A stretch of DNA of 64,000 nucleotides from Benincasa hispida (GCF_009727055.1 NC_052354.1:35490067-35554066); one strand, 5' to 3'; shown: positions 22,488 to 34,620, counted from the first letter of the stretch. Numbers and translations: made by a program. Notes: a model not told the origin generated them from the letters alone.

Positions 22488-25400
22488 ATGTCACTCATGG
22501 CAAATCTCCCCTTGGCTTCCGCTGTTGATTCCTTCGTCGAAGCCGTGAAGGAGGAAGAATCGAAAACTGATGCACGATTGGGGGAAGGCCCATGCCAATC
22601 AAAACCAGACCCTCAAGAACCTCCATTTCAGTTTCTGAAATATTCTTATGTTGATGAACTTGGCAGCCTATCCACTGCAATTCGTGCATTCCACTGCCGC
22701 TTCAATGAATTACAAGACCATCTAGGTTTCATTCACAACGCCATAGATGCACGTTTCAAACAACATATGTTCGATTCTTCTATTATCGTCGCAACTGCAG
22801 AAAGTGGACGAAATCCCGTTTCTTCAAGTAGTCCTAGAAGCAATCTCCCCGAAACTCGTAGCGATTTTGGCAAAATTGACGGAAGAGAAGGTGTAGATAA
22901 ACAACCAGAATCCTCCTCTCTCTCCGAGCTTCAGCATCTCTGCGAAACCATGTGCAGCCGTGGCTTACGCAAGTACATAGTTTCTCATCTCTCGGACCTC
23001 GCTAGACTCCGGCATGAAATTCCGCTTGCTCTACAATGTGCTCCCAACCCAGCCAAACTTGTGTTCGATTGCATTGGTCGCTTTTATCTTCAGGGCAGCA
23101 AAGCCTACACCAAGGACTCTCCTATGATTCCTGCTAGGCAAGCCTCCATCCTCATCCTAGAACTTTTTCTGATCTCAAGTGCAGCTGAGACTAAAACCGA
23201 CAAAAGAACAGAAATTGAGCCCTCCTTGAAGGTGGAAGCTGACCTTGCTGCCATTGCCTGGAGAAAAAGGCTTGTTACTGAAAGTGGTTCTTGTCAGGCT
23301 AGCGACATAGATGCCAGGGGTTTGCTTCTTTTTCTTGCGTCTTTTGGAATTCCTACTGTATTTACAAACGATGATTTAAGGGATCTCTTACGATCGAGTA
23401 ATTCAAAGGGAATATCAAATGCCCTTCGCCGTTCACATTTTCTTATTTCACGTATTCCTGGTATGTAATTTCAACACTCATGACTTATCAAAAGAATACA
23501 TGCTTTTCCCTTGTCGTTCATCTCTTAATGGATTAGTTCCGCTGCTTTATTGCCTTGCTTAAAAACTGAATTTAGCTTCCCTTTATTGACTGTTTTACTT
23601 TGTGGTCCTTGTTTATATCTGATTTTTGTTTTGTTCATCATGTTGCTATTGTGTCCGTTATGTTAGTAAGTTCTAGGCTACTTCCTTACTCCTTACATAA
23701 GATGTCCTTGATAAGTGTTTCTCGGCCATCTCCTGGGCTACTCCCAAGTTGGCAAAACCTTATCAAGCTAATTGCTAGTATTGGGAGAATTGTAAAACTG
23801 GTTTGGAAGATTGATGGTAGAGCTATTATAGTCTGTATGTTTGGTTGGGTATGGATGGGGACTGTTTTTATTAAATTGTATAGATATTATCATTGTTATT
23901 TTTTTTATGAATAACCAACCTCATGCTATGCTAAGAAGCACAAATATGGATAGGAGACATGCCACGCCATTTTTTAAATCTACACGTTTATTAAAATATA
24001 TATCGATTTTATACTAGAAGGAAATTCAAAGTTAATGACTTTTTGCAACTATATACTTAAAAGATTAGTTTGGTGTAGTTCTCTCACAAAATTTATTATG
24101 TTTTTCATATATGTGTCTAATTAATATACTTAGTAACTAGTAAGGATGGAGAAGTTTGTATTAAAAAGACAGCCCGTCATCCACTTCCTGTATCTTTGGG
24201 ACGAACCCTTTAAGCTCAAGAATGGCATCAAGATAGTCCCAATCAACCTTGTCATAAGCTTTTTCCATATCAAGCTTCAAGAGGAAGCCTTCCTTTTTAA
24301 TAATCTTACATTCCCCACTGCCTTAGAGGCAATTAAAATCACATCAATAATTTGTCTACCTTCAATAAAAGTTGCTTGGGTGTCACTAATCATGGAGGGG
24401 AGAGCTTTCTTGAGGCGCTTGGCCAAGACTTTGCAATCCTCCTATAAAGGGTTTTAACAAGGCTTATAGGTCTATATTCTCCCACCCTATTTGCTTGCAA
24501 TTTTTTAGGGACGAGGCATAAATAAGTATCATTAGTTTGCTTATTGATGATTCCCTTTTCAAAAAAACTGTGGAACACTTCCTACTAAGTTAGCTTTCAA
24601 GAATATCCACCTTTTTTTCATAGGAAATGATTAGAAGTAGGCCATGAAAATCTTGTAAGAGAAATATCCTTGAAAGTGTCATGCCATCCTTCATAAATTA
24701 GGAATTGGTCAATTCTAGTAGCAATAGGGATCTCTCTTCGATCAGACCATGTGAAGCTTCCATTTTTCATGGGGACATCGAAAAGATCAAGGTCCTCAAT
24801 CACCCTATTGAAAATCTTCTTGCTCTTGGCAACTCTGCCTCTATTTGACTTTTCTTTCAGCCATCTCACAACATTAAAGTCACCCCAATACACCAAAGAT
24901 TAGAGCATATTCCTGCTAAAAGAGGTCTCTTCTAGTTGGAGTTGGAGGACCAAGCATAGACCCCTGAAATCCAGCTAGGGAAAGAGTCATCAAACCAAAA
25001 CGAAATAGAGAGAGAAAACTTATCAACAAGGGAGTCAGAAATAGAGATGCAGTCTTCTTTCACATAATCAGAGTCCCCTCTGAAGTGCCATTGGAATCAA
25101 GGGCCACCCACCCAATTCCTCTGGAGCTCCAATTCAACTTCACGAATGCTCTATTCCACCAATCTTAGTTTCTTGAAGAAGCACTACATCCAGATTATAC
25201 TTTGTAATGATATCTTTCACGAAAGCTCTTTTGTGCTTTGAATTCCGAACTCTCAGGTTCCATGAGAGAATCTTCATGGAGAAACCTTAGGGCCCTGGAT
25301 TTCTGCTTCAGCCTCACTAAGCTCTTCATTTTCCCAACTGCGAAGGAGATAGACAATCTCCCTAGTTTTATTCTTGTAAGCTGAGTTACCCCTAGACAAA

Positions 25401-28400
25401 CTTGCTTTAGAGGGAAGGGAACGAATGCTCAAATTCCATCTTTTAAGAGATCTAGTTCTTTTTCTGGAAAAAAGGACATTCGTCATCAAAGGCCGAGTCC
25501 TTGGGTGAATGCATAGTTCCTCTTCCATTCTTCATTAATAATCACATTGAACTGGTTTCCATTTTCTACTTCTTCACTATCTTTTTTGTAGAATTCACTT
25601 TGATCCTCTTCAAACACGGAAAAAATTGCTAGGATGCTCGATGTATAGAGGCCTTTCCTTGACTTCCTTGTCCTCATCATCCGAGTCTTCGCTTTCAACA
25701 CTGGAGAGAGAAACTTCCGAGCTAAACTTGATTTCTTTACCTTTTTCCTTTGCAGCCACGTCATTGTGTTCTCTTACAAAAGAGACATTTTTACCCTTAC
25801 AAACTTCAGATTTTGAAGTGGCTTGGGTTGTCTTTGGATGGGTCACATCTTGTGATAGGGGCAGCAACTTTCTTCCCAAAAGAAGGCTGACCTCGTGGAA
25901 CTTAATGGTTCAGAAATCTGCTGGTTGTAAAAGGTTGGCAAAGTCCTGCCCAAGATGGTAAGGCTGGCGCTGTTTACACAAAAAGGCTGAACAAATAGAA
26001 CAGTAGTTACAAGGAAACTTATCCAGTAACTGCAACTACACAGTAACTAAAGAAGCTCTCAAGCTATTACACCAGTTTTCTCCTTTCTTCACGATCAGCA
26101 TGCCAATTTTTAATAACCCTCTTCAAATTTCTGACCTTGGAAATTATTACAAATCCTTCCCATCCATTTGAACAATCTTGAAGGAGATATTGCTCAAGAA
26201 CAGCCCCACAATCCAGAAAATTTAACTAATTGTTATAAAGCGAAATGGAGAATGGACCCCTACCAAATATACCTGATTCAAGGAGCAAAGAAAAATGATA
26301 AAAGGATATACATGCTTGTCTTGATACCTGGTAATTATGCAACAAAAATTATCCCATTCCTTGAGAGACAAGGAATCGATCAATAAGAGAATGTGACTAA
26401 TAATCATCCAAATGCGATCAAGTGAACTTTTCATTTGATAGCAGTAAGTTTATTAAACCAAGGTCTTCAATTAACTTGTTAAATTTTTTCACACCCTTTG
26501 TTTGCTTCATTTTAAAAAAGGTTGAATCCTTGCTAATCCAGATGGGCATGGTAATGGAGATTAGACAGACATGGACATGGCATGGTGACATGCCATTTTT
26601 TAAACATTTGGGGCATGGATACAAGGACACATTTATTTAAATATGCATTTTTAAAAATATTTACAATTAAGAAATTCAGAATCAAGTATTTGTATGCCTT
26701 AAAAATGATGCATTTTTCCCTTAAAATTTATTAATCTTGTTCCACATTACCTTGAGCCCTTCCATCAGGACATTGACGTGGTCCACTTGGAAAGAAAGAA
26801 GCAACCAAATGTTCAATGAAAAGAAGAAAACTTTTGATATTCAAATCTGTCTTTTTTGCCCTCTCTGTATGAAAACTATCCTCAATTTCAGAGTTATAGC
26901 CTGCTTTCTCTTTTGTCCAGTTGGAGGTGTTCTTAGTAAATCTCCCTTGGTTTTGGGGATTGAGTTTTCTCCCCTAAACATTTTGTAATTCCATCTCATC
27001 AGTTTTTGTTTACTTTCAAAAAAATAAAAATAAAAGTGAGTACTTTAAATTGCATTTTCTCCACAATTAAGAATTCGACTTTCAGGTATATTATATGCTG
27101 ATAAATGCATAAACAGTAACAAAGATTTCAATTTCCTTAATAGCTGTAAGTTGCTTGTTCAACCTTGGAGTCTGATTGGCATATGTTTGATTGTCTGCTG
27201 GTTTAGATCAATTCCCATTCTCATTTGGCTGCTTGACTGTTATATAACAGACATTATAAAGGGGATGATGAACAGCAGTAAGAATGTTGAAGCTGTTGAT
27301 ATTATTTATGCTTTTGGTATGGAGGATGTATTTCCACCACAGGAAATTCTGTTGTCATTTCTCCAAGAGTGTGATGAAACGTGGAAAAAAAGAATAAATG
27401 AAGTACGAGGTTCAACCATGCAACTGGTATGGTTTATCTCGACCTATGGGCATTAATTTAGTCTTTATAAATTATAGTTCATTCATTCATTTTTCTTGAA
27501 CATAACTTTTCATTGATTAGTGAAAAGTTACGATATCAGGAGTAATTTCCCAACTTTCAAATGTAAGACCAATTGAACAACTCATCGCTTCTAATAACCT
27601 GACTAACTCAAACTTGAGTACAAAGAAAAAGTTCTGAAAATATTTGGAAAGAGTAAACCAAGAAGCTCTTTCCTTCGTAAGTTGGGATTACATTCTTTTA
27701 GATTCTCTGAAGTCTGAAGATGCTTCCTTTCATTCAATTTGTATTGTTCCCTCCTTTCAAAGTTATGTTTCCCATCCAGAAAAATGAAAAAAAAAAAAAA
27801 CAAAAATAAAATAGCTATACTATTATATACATAGGATTTTTTTTTTTTTTTTTTTTGTGTTAAATTATGTGTTTCATCCTTAGGATGTTGGTCTTTATTG
27901 TAAGCTTAAGGAGTATGTGAGTTGAGTTGTATTTGATGCTTTATTGGTTTTGAGTTTTTTGTATTGGTTGATTTTTTCTAGTTATTTTCTTCTTTTGTCA
28001 GATGTAACTCATTGTAATTTTCACAATCTTTTTTTTTCTCTTGTGAAACATGGACTTTTACAAGTTCCAATTATATCCTCAAACTTTTGATTAGTTCTAG
28101 TCTAGTTTTCTTTTTATCAAACAAACAATAATGAAGCCAATAATATACCATAAGTAGGAATTTGATGTGATTGAAAACATTGGCTATTGTGTATAACAAA
28201 ATGAAGTCTTCCCGTCAATGTGGAAAAAGGCACCTTCACACTTTTTATCCCACGTCGTTTATATTTTTCCTTAGTTCACCTGCCAAATCAAGGGGGAAAC
28301 CTCATTTTATGAGTAACATATTAGCCAATGTTTTTAAGATAATATTCCGTCCGTATCTACATTGATTTATTTAGAGCAGGTGTCTTAAATGAAGTTTTCA

Positions 28401-29592
28401 ATTGAAAATTTTAGAAGTTTATAGACGAGGTTAGAATAAATGCATAGTTAATGGGTGAAATTTGGGATTTGGAGAGGGTTTGCCAAACCCTTGAAGTAGT
28501 GAAATCTGAACCCCATCTTTTATGCTGATATTTTATTTTATTTTATTTATTTTTAATTCTCTCAATGTGTGGTTATGTTTAGTTTTTATTTTCAAGCATG
28601 CCCACTTGTTAGTTTTGCTCAGTGAATTTAGTTATGTTTCCGACATTTCTCTCAACAAATTCTGCTCCAACATCTTTAACTTGTTCTTCTCCCTGTCATT
28701 GAAATTACTTACATTGTAGTTACATTGTTTTTGTCAGAAACGAGTGAGTGAAGAGAAATTGGCTTCTCTGAAATGTGTTCTCAAATGTTTGGAAGATCAC
28801 AAGTTGGATCCTGTGAAGTCTCTTCCTGGATGGAAAATTCACGAAATGATAAAAAACTTGGAGAAGGATATTGTGGAACTTGGGAAAAGAATGGAAGATA
28901 ATGCGAGTATGAAGCGAAAAATAGACGAAGCTTCGACTCAGAAGTACCTGAGTCAGGAAATAAAGCGATTGCGAAGGGTGGCTGCAAGTAAAGGAGGATT
29001 CCCTGATATGTCCTATCCGGTGAATGGCTTGTTGGAACAAAATGCAGCTACATTTTTGGAGGACAAGAGCTGTTTTAGTAGTGGTAGTAGTTCAATCCCA
29101 CAAAAGATATTGGAAGGTGGACGTTCTGCTCGATTAGGTAATTACCAAACTGCTTTGTCTTTGCGTGGACCTGGTTTGGTTGAAACCACAGTTTTGCCTG
29201 CCGACATCGGTAGTAGTATCTCCAGTGCTGCTGCCTCATTCCCAAGAGGAATAGCAAAGGGAAGGGACAGCATTGAGGCTTCCATTTACAACAAAATGGG
29301 GCCAACTCGTGAGTTAGCAGCTTACAAAGATATATCAGTTGGCCAAAGCTTTATTCAACAAGCTATGCCTACACTTAAGACAACCCCTACGCCACCACCA
29401 CCAACCGTGGAGTCTTATTCGGCTGTAGATGGATTCATGGGACACACAACAAGCAATCATTTTGATCTGTATCATTTTGCCGATTCAGCTGTGTTCGATA
29501 ATGATGCACCTAAGAGCAGCAGCACTCAAACTGGCAATTTGTCTCGTCTTCGGCTGCCTCATCATCACCATCCCCCCTACTTTTACAATTGA
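22488..29592 (+). CDS. FRI: FRIGIDA homologue (FRI family), three exons
   Basis: I place exons at 22488-23460, 27251-27426 and 28738-29592 with GT-AG borders (GTATGT donor at 23461; ACAG acceptor before 27251; GTATGG donor at 27427; GTCAG acceptor before 28738). They join in frame for 667 residues, near Arabidopsis FRI (about 609), which also has three exons. Residues 48-90 hold FLKYSYVDELGSLSTAI and a predicted coiled coil. Residues about 150-440 form the FRIGIDA domain, with CSRGLRKYI, FDCIGRFYLQGSKAYTKDSP, DARGLLLFLASFGIP and YAFGMEDVF. A second helical, charged region (RVSEEKLASLK to EIKRLRRV) follows. The tail is Ser/Pro-rich and ends HHHHPPYFYN. Known FRI proteins are nuclear scaffolds that raise FLC expression and delay flowering until vernalisation. 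No stop or frameshift is visible. Similarity is to FRI itself more than to FRL3 or FRL4. The start could instead be Met4 (22497). Confidence 0.92.
24130..25960 (-). mobile_element. LINE (L1-type) fragment, antisense in FRI intron 1
   Basis: Minus-strand frames in order from 25960 to 24130: a low-complexity acidic ORF1-like part (25879-25610), a stretch up to the endonuclease, then GDFNVV, NGSFTWSD, RIDQFL and TSNHFL (24896-24618, where SDH is usual). A reverse transcriptase start follows with NRVGEYRPISLV (24578-24390) and LDMEKAYDKVDWDYL (about 24280-24230), which retains the first catalytic Asp. Sequence then stops near 24130 before the FADD box. Frames are interrupted several times. L1 endonuclease and reverse transcriptase drive target-primed insertion; this copy is not functional. 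Confidence 0.9.
25961..26480. other. Intron 1 stretch with uncertain LINE-like pieces
   Basis: A + strand frame at 26168-26386 (ends FLERQGIDQ) is open for 72 codons but I do not recognise it with confidence. On the minus strand, about 26490-26420 reads FNKLIEDLGLINLLLSNEKFT, which resembles the endonuclease region of a second LINE copy (compare FNRVIEDLDLFDVPMKNGSFT at 24800). Confidence 0.5.
26740..27040 (+). mobile_element. LINE 3' end with poly(A)-like tail, sense
   Basis: The frame 26755-26850 reads LTWSTWKERSNQMFNEKKK, the C-terminal WxxWxERN-type motif of plant L1 ORF2. A short 3' UTR follows (TTTTGTAATTCCATCTCATC) and an A-rich tail TTTCAAAAAAATAAAAATAAAA-type near 27015-27035. Orientation is opposite to the fragment at 24130-25960. 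Confidence 0.8.
27427..28737 (+). other. Intron 2 of the FRI homologue (1.31 kb)
   Basis: Phase 0 intron, GTATGG to TTTTTGTCAG. It holds an A-run at about 27788-27803 and a T-run at 27837-27856. I see no transposon coding sequence in it. Confidence 0.85.
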
Positions 29593-30254
29593 TCCTAAAT
29601 GTTATTCGTTTCATAATATAACAAAAATAGCTGCTTTGAATTCAACTTTTGGATAGGATTGTTGAAACGGATTTTCTTGTCTCAGCAGCAAAGGGATGGA
29701 TGTATTAGTCTTTAGATTTACTAGGCAGGCTGGTAGAATGTTATTTACTCAACTTATACATGTGAACTTTACATTTCAGTTATATAACAATGTTATTCAT
29801 CTGTTCCTGTTCATAGCTCAACTGCAGTATCGTTTTTGTGCTTTTTCCTCTCCAACTTATGCCTAAGCCACTTTTTATAGTTTGTTACAATCACATCCTT
29901 GTATTTCGAATTTGATCATTCAGCCCCTTAAGATTTTGAATTGATGTAATTAAACTTGCATTACTCCTAACCATTAGTGTTATTTGCAATCAAACTCACA
30001 AACTATTGGTTTTTTTTTACCTCCAATGGGTGTGTGTTTAGATAATAGGAGTAAGGGTTATTTTAACTCTTATTTTGCTAAGATAGTATTATTTAGAGCT
30101 CTTGCATGTATAGCAAAATGAGGTAAAAATGTTGCAATAACAAATATAGTAAAATTTATCTTGAGTTTATAGAGAATGCCCAAAAAGTCCATTGAAGGCA
30201 CACAAAAGAACGTTGAAGGTTGGAATTTTTTCATTTAGTGATAAATAGTGATAA

Positions 30255-30905
30255 ACTTCTTTATTTGATACTTTAATTTGTTTGAGGTTTGTGTTTAGCG
30301 ATAAATTTATTGTTTATCTTTACATATTGCATCTTTAATATATTTTCAAAAGAAGTTAATTTCGTTAAACTAAAATTTAATTTTGAACATCATCTTGGTT
30401 AAGTAATTTGAATTAAATTGGGTTAGACCCTAATAGAAGTATGTTGCTAAAAGAATTATAAATATATAATTATTGACCCTTTATTAGACTCAAATAGACT
30501 CAGATATACTATATCTTTCATTATGTTTGATAGACTTTGATAGATGTATATAAAAGTCTATTATTGTTTTTTTTTTTCCAACTCCATCGACCACCATTAC
30601 TGATACACCTTAAGTAACAAATAAAAGTCTAGACAGTGATAGAGATAAAACCAGTGATAGACTTCCACCATTTGTATCACCGATAACACTTATCACTAGT
30701 GTTATAACTACTAGACTTAGCTTATTTGATACTTTATTTATTTAAGATTTATGTTTAGTGATAAATTGATAGCTTGTCTTTAAACGTAGTCACGTTATAA
30801 TTTGACACGAAAGGGACAATCAAAATCTACAATATGCTATTAGAACCTGATAGAAGTATATAAAACTATCAATGATAAAAATTATAAGTATATGACTTTT
30901 CTTTT
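30255..30905. repeat. Diverged direct duplication of about 200 bp
   Basis: TTTATTTGATACTTTAATTTG...GTGTTTAGCGATAAATT (from about 30260) recurs as TTATTTGATACTTTATTTATTT...TGTTTAGTGATAAATTG (from about 30722). Each is followed about 130 bp later by CCTAATAGAAGTAT / CCTGATAGAAGTAT and ATTATAA.TATAT. Between them lies a run of GATAGACTT-type words. Confidence 0.65.
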
Positions 30906-31132
30906 ATAGAAGTATGTCACTGATATACTCTTATAGAATTATATGTACAATTGATAATCAAATGAGATTAAAAAAAAGTATTTTTCCTTTTCAAGTTGCA
31001 AAACACGATATTTAACCTACCCGTGCTTGTATGATACAAAAAAGAAAGTAAAAAACTATAGGACGAGTTTTTGAGACCTCTAGATGGAATCATTATTACA
31101 TGCATGTAATTTCAATAACTGAATATGACTGA

Positions 31133-31290
31133 CCACTTAACTTAAAATTAAATTATATAAATACACAAAGGGGCAATTGTAACTTTAATTAAAAAAGTTT
31201 CTGAAAATTGGGTGCATGTTCCTACTTAACTTAAAATTAAATTATATAAATAAAGAAAAGAGACAATTGCAACTTTAATTAAAAAAAGAT
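31133..31290. repeat. Tandem duplication, about 66 bp, two copies
   Basis: ACTTAACTTAAAATTAAATT is followed by ATATAAATA, GGCAATTG or GACAATTG, and AACTTTAATTAAAAAA in both copies, starting near 31134 and 31215. Confidence 0.9.
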
Positions 31291-31365
31291 TGAATGGTGC
31301 GTATCCCTAGGTTTTGCTTTTATGCAAATATATCAAAAAATTTCCTCTTGAAAATTTGATTGTTA

Positions 31366-31440
31366 TCTGATTTCTATATGATTGTTATATGATTGCTATC
31401 TGATTTCTATGATTGTTATATGATTGCTATCTGATTGACA
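31366..31440. repeat. Short tandem repeat of TGATTGTTATATGATTGCTA-type units
   Basis: ATGATTGTTATATGATTGCT and ATCTGATTTCTAT alternate at least twice in 75 bp. Confidence 0.85.
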
Positions 31441-32879
31441 CACCTGCAATTACAAAAAAATTTAAGTTATGGTTTTGGTTTTTTAAAATGTATTTGTCAT
31501 ACAATGCAATTTCCCTAAAGAAAATCAGGAATAAATTTTAATGAAACATTTAAATTAAAGGAAACTTTAATTGAAAATAAAAACAACATGCCAAAAATGC
31601 TAAAACTTAGATGTTTAAACCAAATCAATAAAATAGTAACAGACCACCTTGTCAAGCACCAAATATGTTCTTGCCCTTAAAACGATATTAAAAGAAAAGG
31701 TCCAATAAAAAATACTGAGTGAGTAATCCCACTTTTGGGTTTAGATTATGTAATCATGTTCATATATATGTACTGAAAACTTCATGCTAGGTGGGATCTA
31801 AAGATATTTTATTCTTGACTCACTCTGTTTTCCATTCCCTTGGATGTGCATAGACTTCATATACATTAATTTGATGTGTATCAGTTTCATATACATCGAC
31901 CCTTACTATGTTAATTTCATGCATGGCTACGTATTAATTATATAGTATAAGTGCACCAAGTCCATGCAATTGTATCAATTTCATTCAGCCAAAACACTAT
32001 GAAAAGGAAAAGAGGTCGCAAAATTCATAATTTAATATAACATGCATGCATCGATAAGGTTCCACATAAAATCACATAATCATCGATCATGTTAAGCATA
32101 TAACACGTCATGGCAAATAATAATAAATCATATAAAAACTTTTTCACGTCAACATATATCTCACATTGACAATTTAGTTGGCAAGACCAAAAAACATTAT
32201 TCAATTCCTTTAGCAGGAAAAAAAAAGTTAATACAGAGTTTTACACTTGGCACAAGAGCGTTCTAGTAGTAGTGTCACTTAACTTGAAAATGAACTCCAA
32301 TTAATATCCAATTGCATCAATCTCCTTTTTTGCTCAGAGAAACTTTGAACCAAATCCTAAAACAAAAGCCAAAATTAACTTCCACCTTTAGGGCCTAATT
32401 TCGAAACATAAATTTACCTTAAAATCTCCGAACAACTTATTAAGAATGTGATAGGATTCAAAATCGCTTCAAAATTTTATAAAAAATATTTGAACCTATG
32501 GATAATTTATTAATAAGTGTTAGAAACCCAAAATTTCAGCAACTATAATTAACCTAAAAGGTTTTTGAAGCGTAGGGTTATATTTTATATTTTCATGGAT
32601 ACATATTCCCTAGTTTGATTCGATTTTGACTATTTTTCAATTAAAAAAACTAAACCAAACCAATACATTTTAGTCTTATTCATATAAAAACTAAGATGTC
32701 CAATTTAAACCAAACCAAAACAATGGCTCAGAGTTTTTTTGTACGGATGGCCTTAATTGGGAGGCCTAAATGAAAAATGGTCACCGGTTGAAAAAGAGAT
32801 GAAAAGTGGCATTATGCTTGCGTCATCCACGCGTGATTTTATCGCTTCGTCCCTAAGATACACCCTGTGTGCCTGCCAC

Positions 32880-33150
32880 AACCAAGGTACTTGATCCTCG
32901 ATGACGAGTCACTCAATACCCGATGCACGGTGCTACATCCATTATACTCGATCATTCCACGTCATACTCAATACTCGATCACTTTATACTCGATTGTTTT
33001 GAATTACTCGTGCCCATGCATGACACTCAATACATGTTATATCCATCATACTCGATCATTTTGTCTCTTTGTTTATATTTTGGTTTATTTTTCTTTTATT
33101 ATTTTATTTTTTTTTTTTTTTTTTTTGCATGTGCATGTTACTCGATATGC
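32880..33150. repeat. TACTCGAT cluster at the Ulp1 side of the MULE
   Basis: Five exact TACTCGAT words between about 32946 and 33150, with many one-mismatch variants (CACTCAAT, TACCCGAT). A T-run lies at about 33107-33126. Confidence 0.8.
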
Positions 33151-33329
33151 GCTTTCATGTTATTAGATATTTGACTGATATAGTTTTTTCTCTTTTCATT
33201 TCAGTTTTCATATCTTGCATGTTTGGATGGAGTTGGAATTTTTTCCGTTTCGATTTTCATATTCTTGGTATTTCGGATGTCTAGAGTTTAGGGTTTGAGT
33301 AGGATAAGCCATGGAAGTGGAAAATCAAA

Positions 33330-33455
33330 TTGAATGCTCGATAATCGACCATTGAGTCACATGTACCGTGTATTGAGTCATCGTGTATCGTGTATCGTGC
33401 ATTGAGTATCAAGTATGATGGATAGAATATCGTGTATCGAGTATCGAGTATAAAA
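33330..33455. repeat. Reverse-orientation ATCGAGTA cluster just upstream of the Ulp1 ATG
   Basis: GTATCGAGTATCGAGTATAA holds two overlapping-phase ATCGAGTA words; several variants (CATTGAGTA, CGTGTATCG) precede it. Orientation is opposite to the block at 32880-33150. Confidence 0.75.
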
Positions 33456-33497
33456 TAGAATGATTACTTTATAGTGTTTTTTGTTATTTTATGCAGT

Positions 33498-34264
33498 ATG
33501 GCTAGACAATTCAAAATTCCTCCCCAGGATCGTTTCTCAGACCAAGTGATCAACATATCCTCTCATATTGGGATGACTAATAAGATAGTGAAAGACAAGT
33601 TTATCCCCACTGAACTTGCCCTTTTTAAGAAGACAGCATTTGGGCAATTTATGGACATGGACATTATCTTCAACAGTCCATTTGTCCACTACATTCTATT
33701 GAGGGAGGTTGTAGACGATAGGAATGATACAATGACCTTCGATTTGAATGATATGATTGTAACATTCTCCAAAGAAGAATTTCTGTTAGTAACGGGATTG
33801 TAGCAAGTCACTTAATCCAGTAGTTGCGATGAGGGTTGAAGTGCATGGATCACTATGTAATAGGTACTTCAAGAATGATTATGCAGGGGACATTCATATT
33901 GGGTTATGTTGGTGATAGACATTAACCTTGGGCGTATCCTTTTATATGACTCACTCCATAGGTACATCACACAGAGGGATTTGGGAGCATTCTTAGCGCC
34001 TCTATGCTACACTCTCCCCTCCCTAGCACACTTTTGCAGCCTATATGCCGTAAAGCCCGACCTTGCACCTAGTCCTTGGAAGTTGAGTCGTGTCAATAAA
34101 AACTTCCTATAGGTGTAGATATACTAGACTGTGGGATATTCTGTCATAAGTTCTTTAAATATTTGATGGCCGGGACAAGTATGAAGAGCTTGCGGCAAGA
34201 TAAAATACATGATTTTAGGGTATAGTATGGTGCCGAGTTGTGGACCGATCAGTTTTTTTATTAG
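33498..34264 (+). pseudogene. Ulp1-protease-like (C48) gene with DUF1985-like start, internally deleted
   Basis: The ATG at 33498 follows TATGCAG, possibly a splice acceptor. The first 100 codons (MARQFKIPPQDRF to EEFLLVTGL) look like the N-terminal DUF1985 region of plant transposon Ulp1 proteins; a TAG ends the frame at about 33801. After a short bridge the sequence jumps at about 33890 into the Ulp1 core: YWVMLVIDINLGRILLYDSL, with Tyr (TAT, 33897-33899) in place of the catalytic His. After another frame change, LDCGIFCHKFF (about 34124) keeps the catalytic Cys. The last residues are AELWTDQFFY. Compared with 61236-64000 the middle of the protein is deleted. Ulp1 enzymes release SUMO; this copy cannot. 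Confidence 0.82.
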
Positions 34265-34394
34265 GTCTTTCTATGTAAATTTTGATATTATTCAATGTAA
34301 GAACTTGTGAATTTTATATGAGCAAATGTAATTTTTATGAGCAAATTGTGTTTATTTAATTTTTCATATTTCCATATTATAAGCAAATGTATGT

Positions 34395-34620
34395 TTATTA
34401 GGTTATAAGCAACACGTATCGCATATCGAGTAACATGCATCGAGTATTAAGTAACTTGTATCGTATAACATGCATTGTGTATAGAATATATAGTAATTTT
34501 GGTTAATGTTTATCCATCGAGTATTGTCAGGTATAAAGTAATTGAGTAATGTATAACATGGATCGCATAGTGAGTAACGTGTAACATGGATCGAATATCG
34601 AGTATTTATCGGAATGCTTA
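34395..34620. repeat. ATCGAGTA cluster between the convergent MULE genes
   Basis: Four exact ATCGAGTA words, with GTAACATGCATCG, GTATAACATGCAT and GTAACATGGATCG variants. It lies between the 3' ends of the Ulp1-like and transposase genes. Confidence 0.8.

Larger units (their letters stand above)
23461..27250 (+). other. Intron 1 of the FRI homologue (3.79 kb)
   Basis: The intron runs from GTATGTAATT at 23461 to TATATAACAG at 27250. It is phase 1: the G left by exon 1 joins AC to make an Asp codon. It carries the LINE fragments listed separately. The stretch 23480-24120 has no recognised repeat apart from a copy of a GACATGCCA...TTTTTTAAA word group near 23950 that recurs near 26585. Confidence 0.85.
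29593..32866. other. AT-rich intergenic region after FRI, with small duplications
   Basis: No gene is supported. The FRI 3' UTR probably occupies the first 200-300 bp. Repeated TGATAGACT words occur at about 30470-30720. Local duplications are listed separately. 31500-32800 shows no repeat or ORF that I recognise. Confidence 0.6.

Noticed and set aside
22495..22689. Minus-strand frame opposite FRI exon 1
   Set aside because: Shadow of the coding frame.
23600..23914. 104-codon + frame after FRI exon 1
   Set aside because: It is within intron 1, does not continue the FRI frame and has no recognisable domain.
27151..27250. Extension of FRI exon 2 upstream to include hydrophobic residues
   Set aside because: The open frame is continuous, but the ACAG at 27250 restores phase with exon 1 and alignment to FRI (IIKGMMNSSKNVEAV); the upstream part does not fit the family.
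28720..29040. Minus-strand open frames opposite FRI exon 3
   Set aside because: They are shadows of the coding strand, without family signals.
32867..33284. Overlapping + frames with a hydrophobic run
   Set aside because: The hydrophobic part comes from a T-run, and the rest is the TACTCGAT array.
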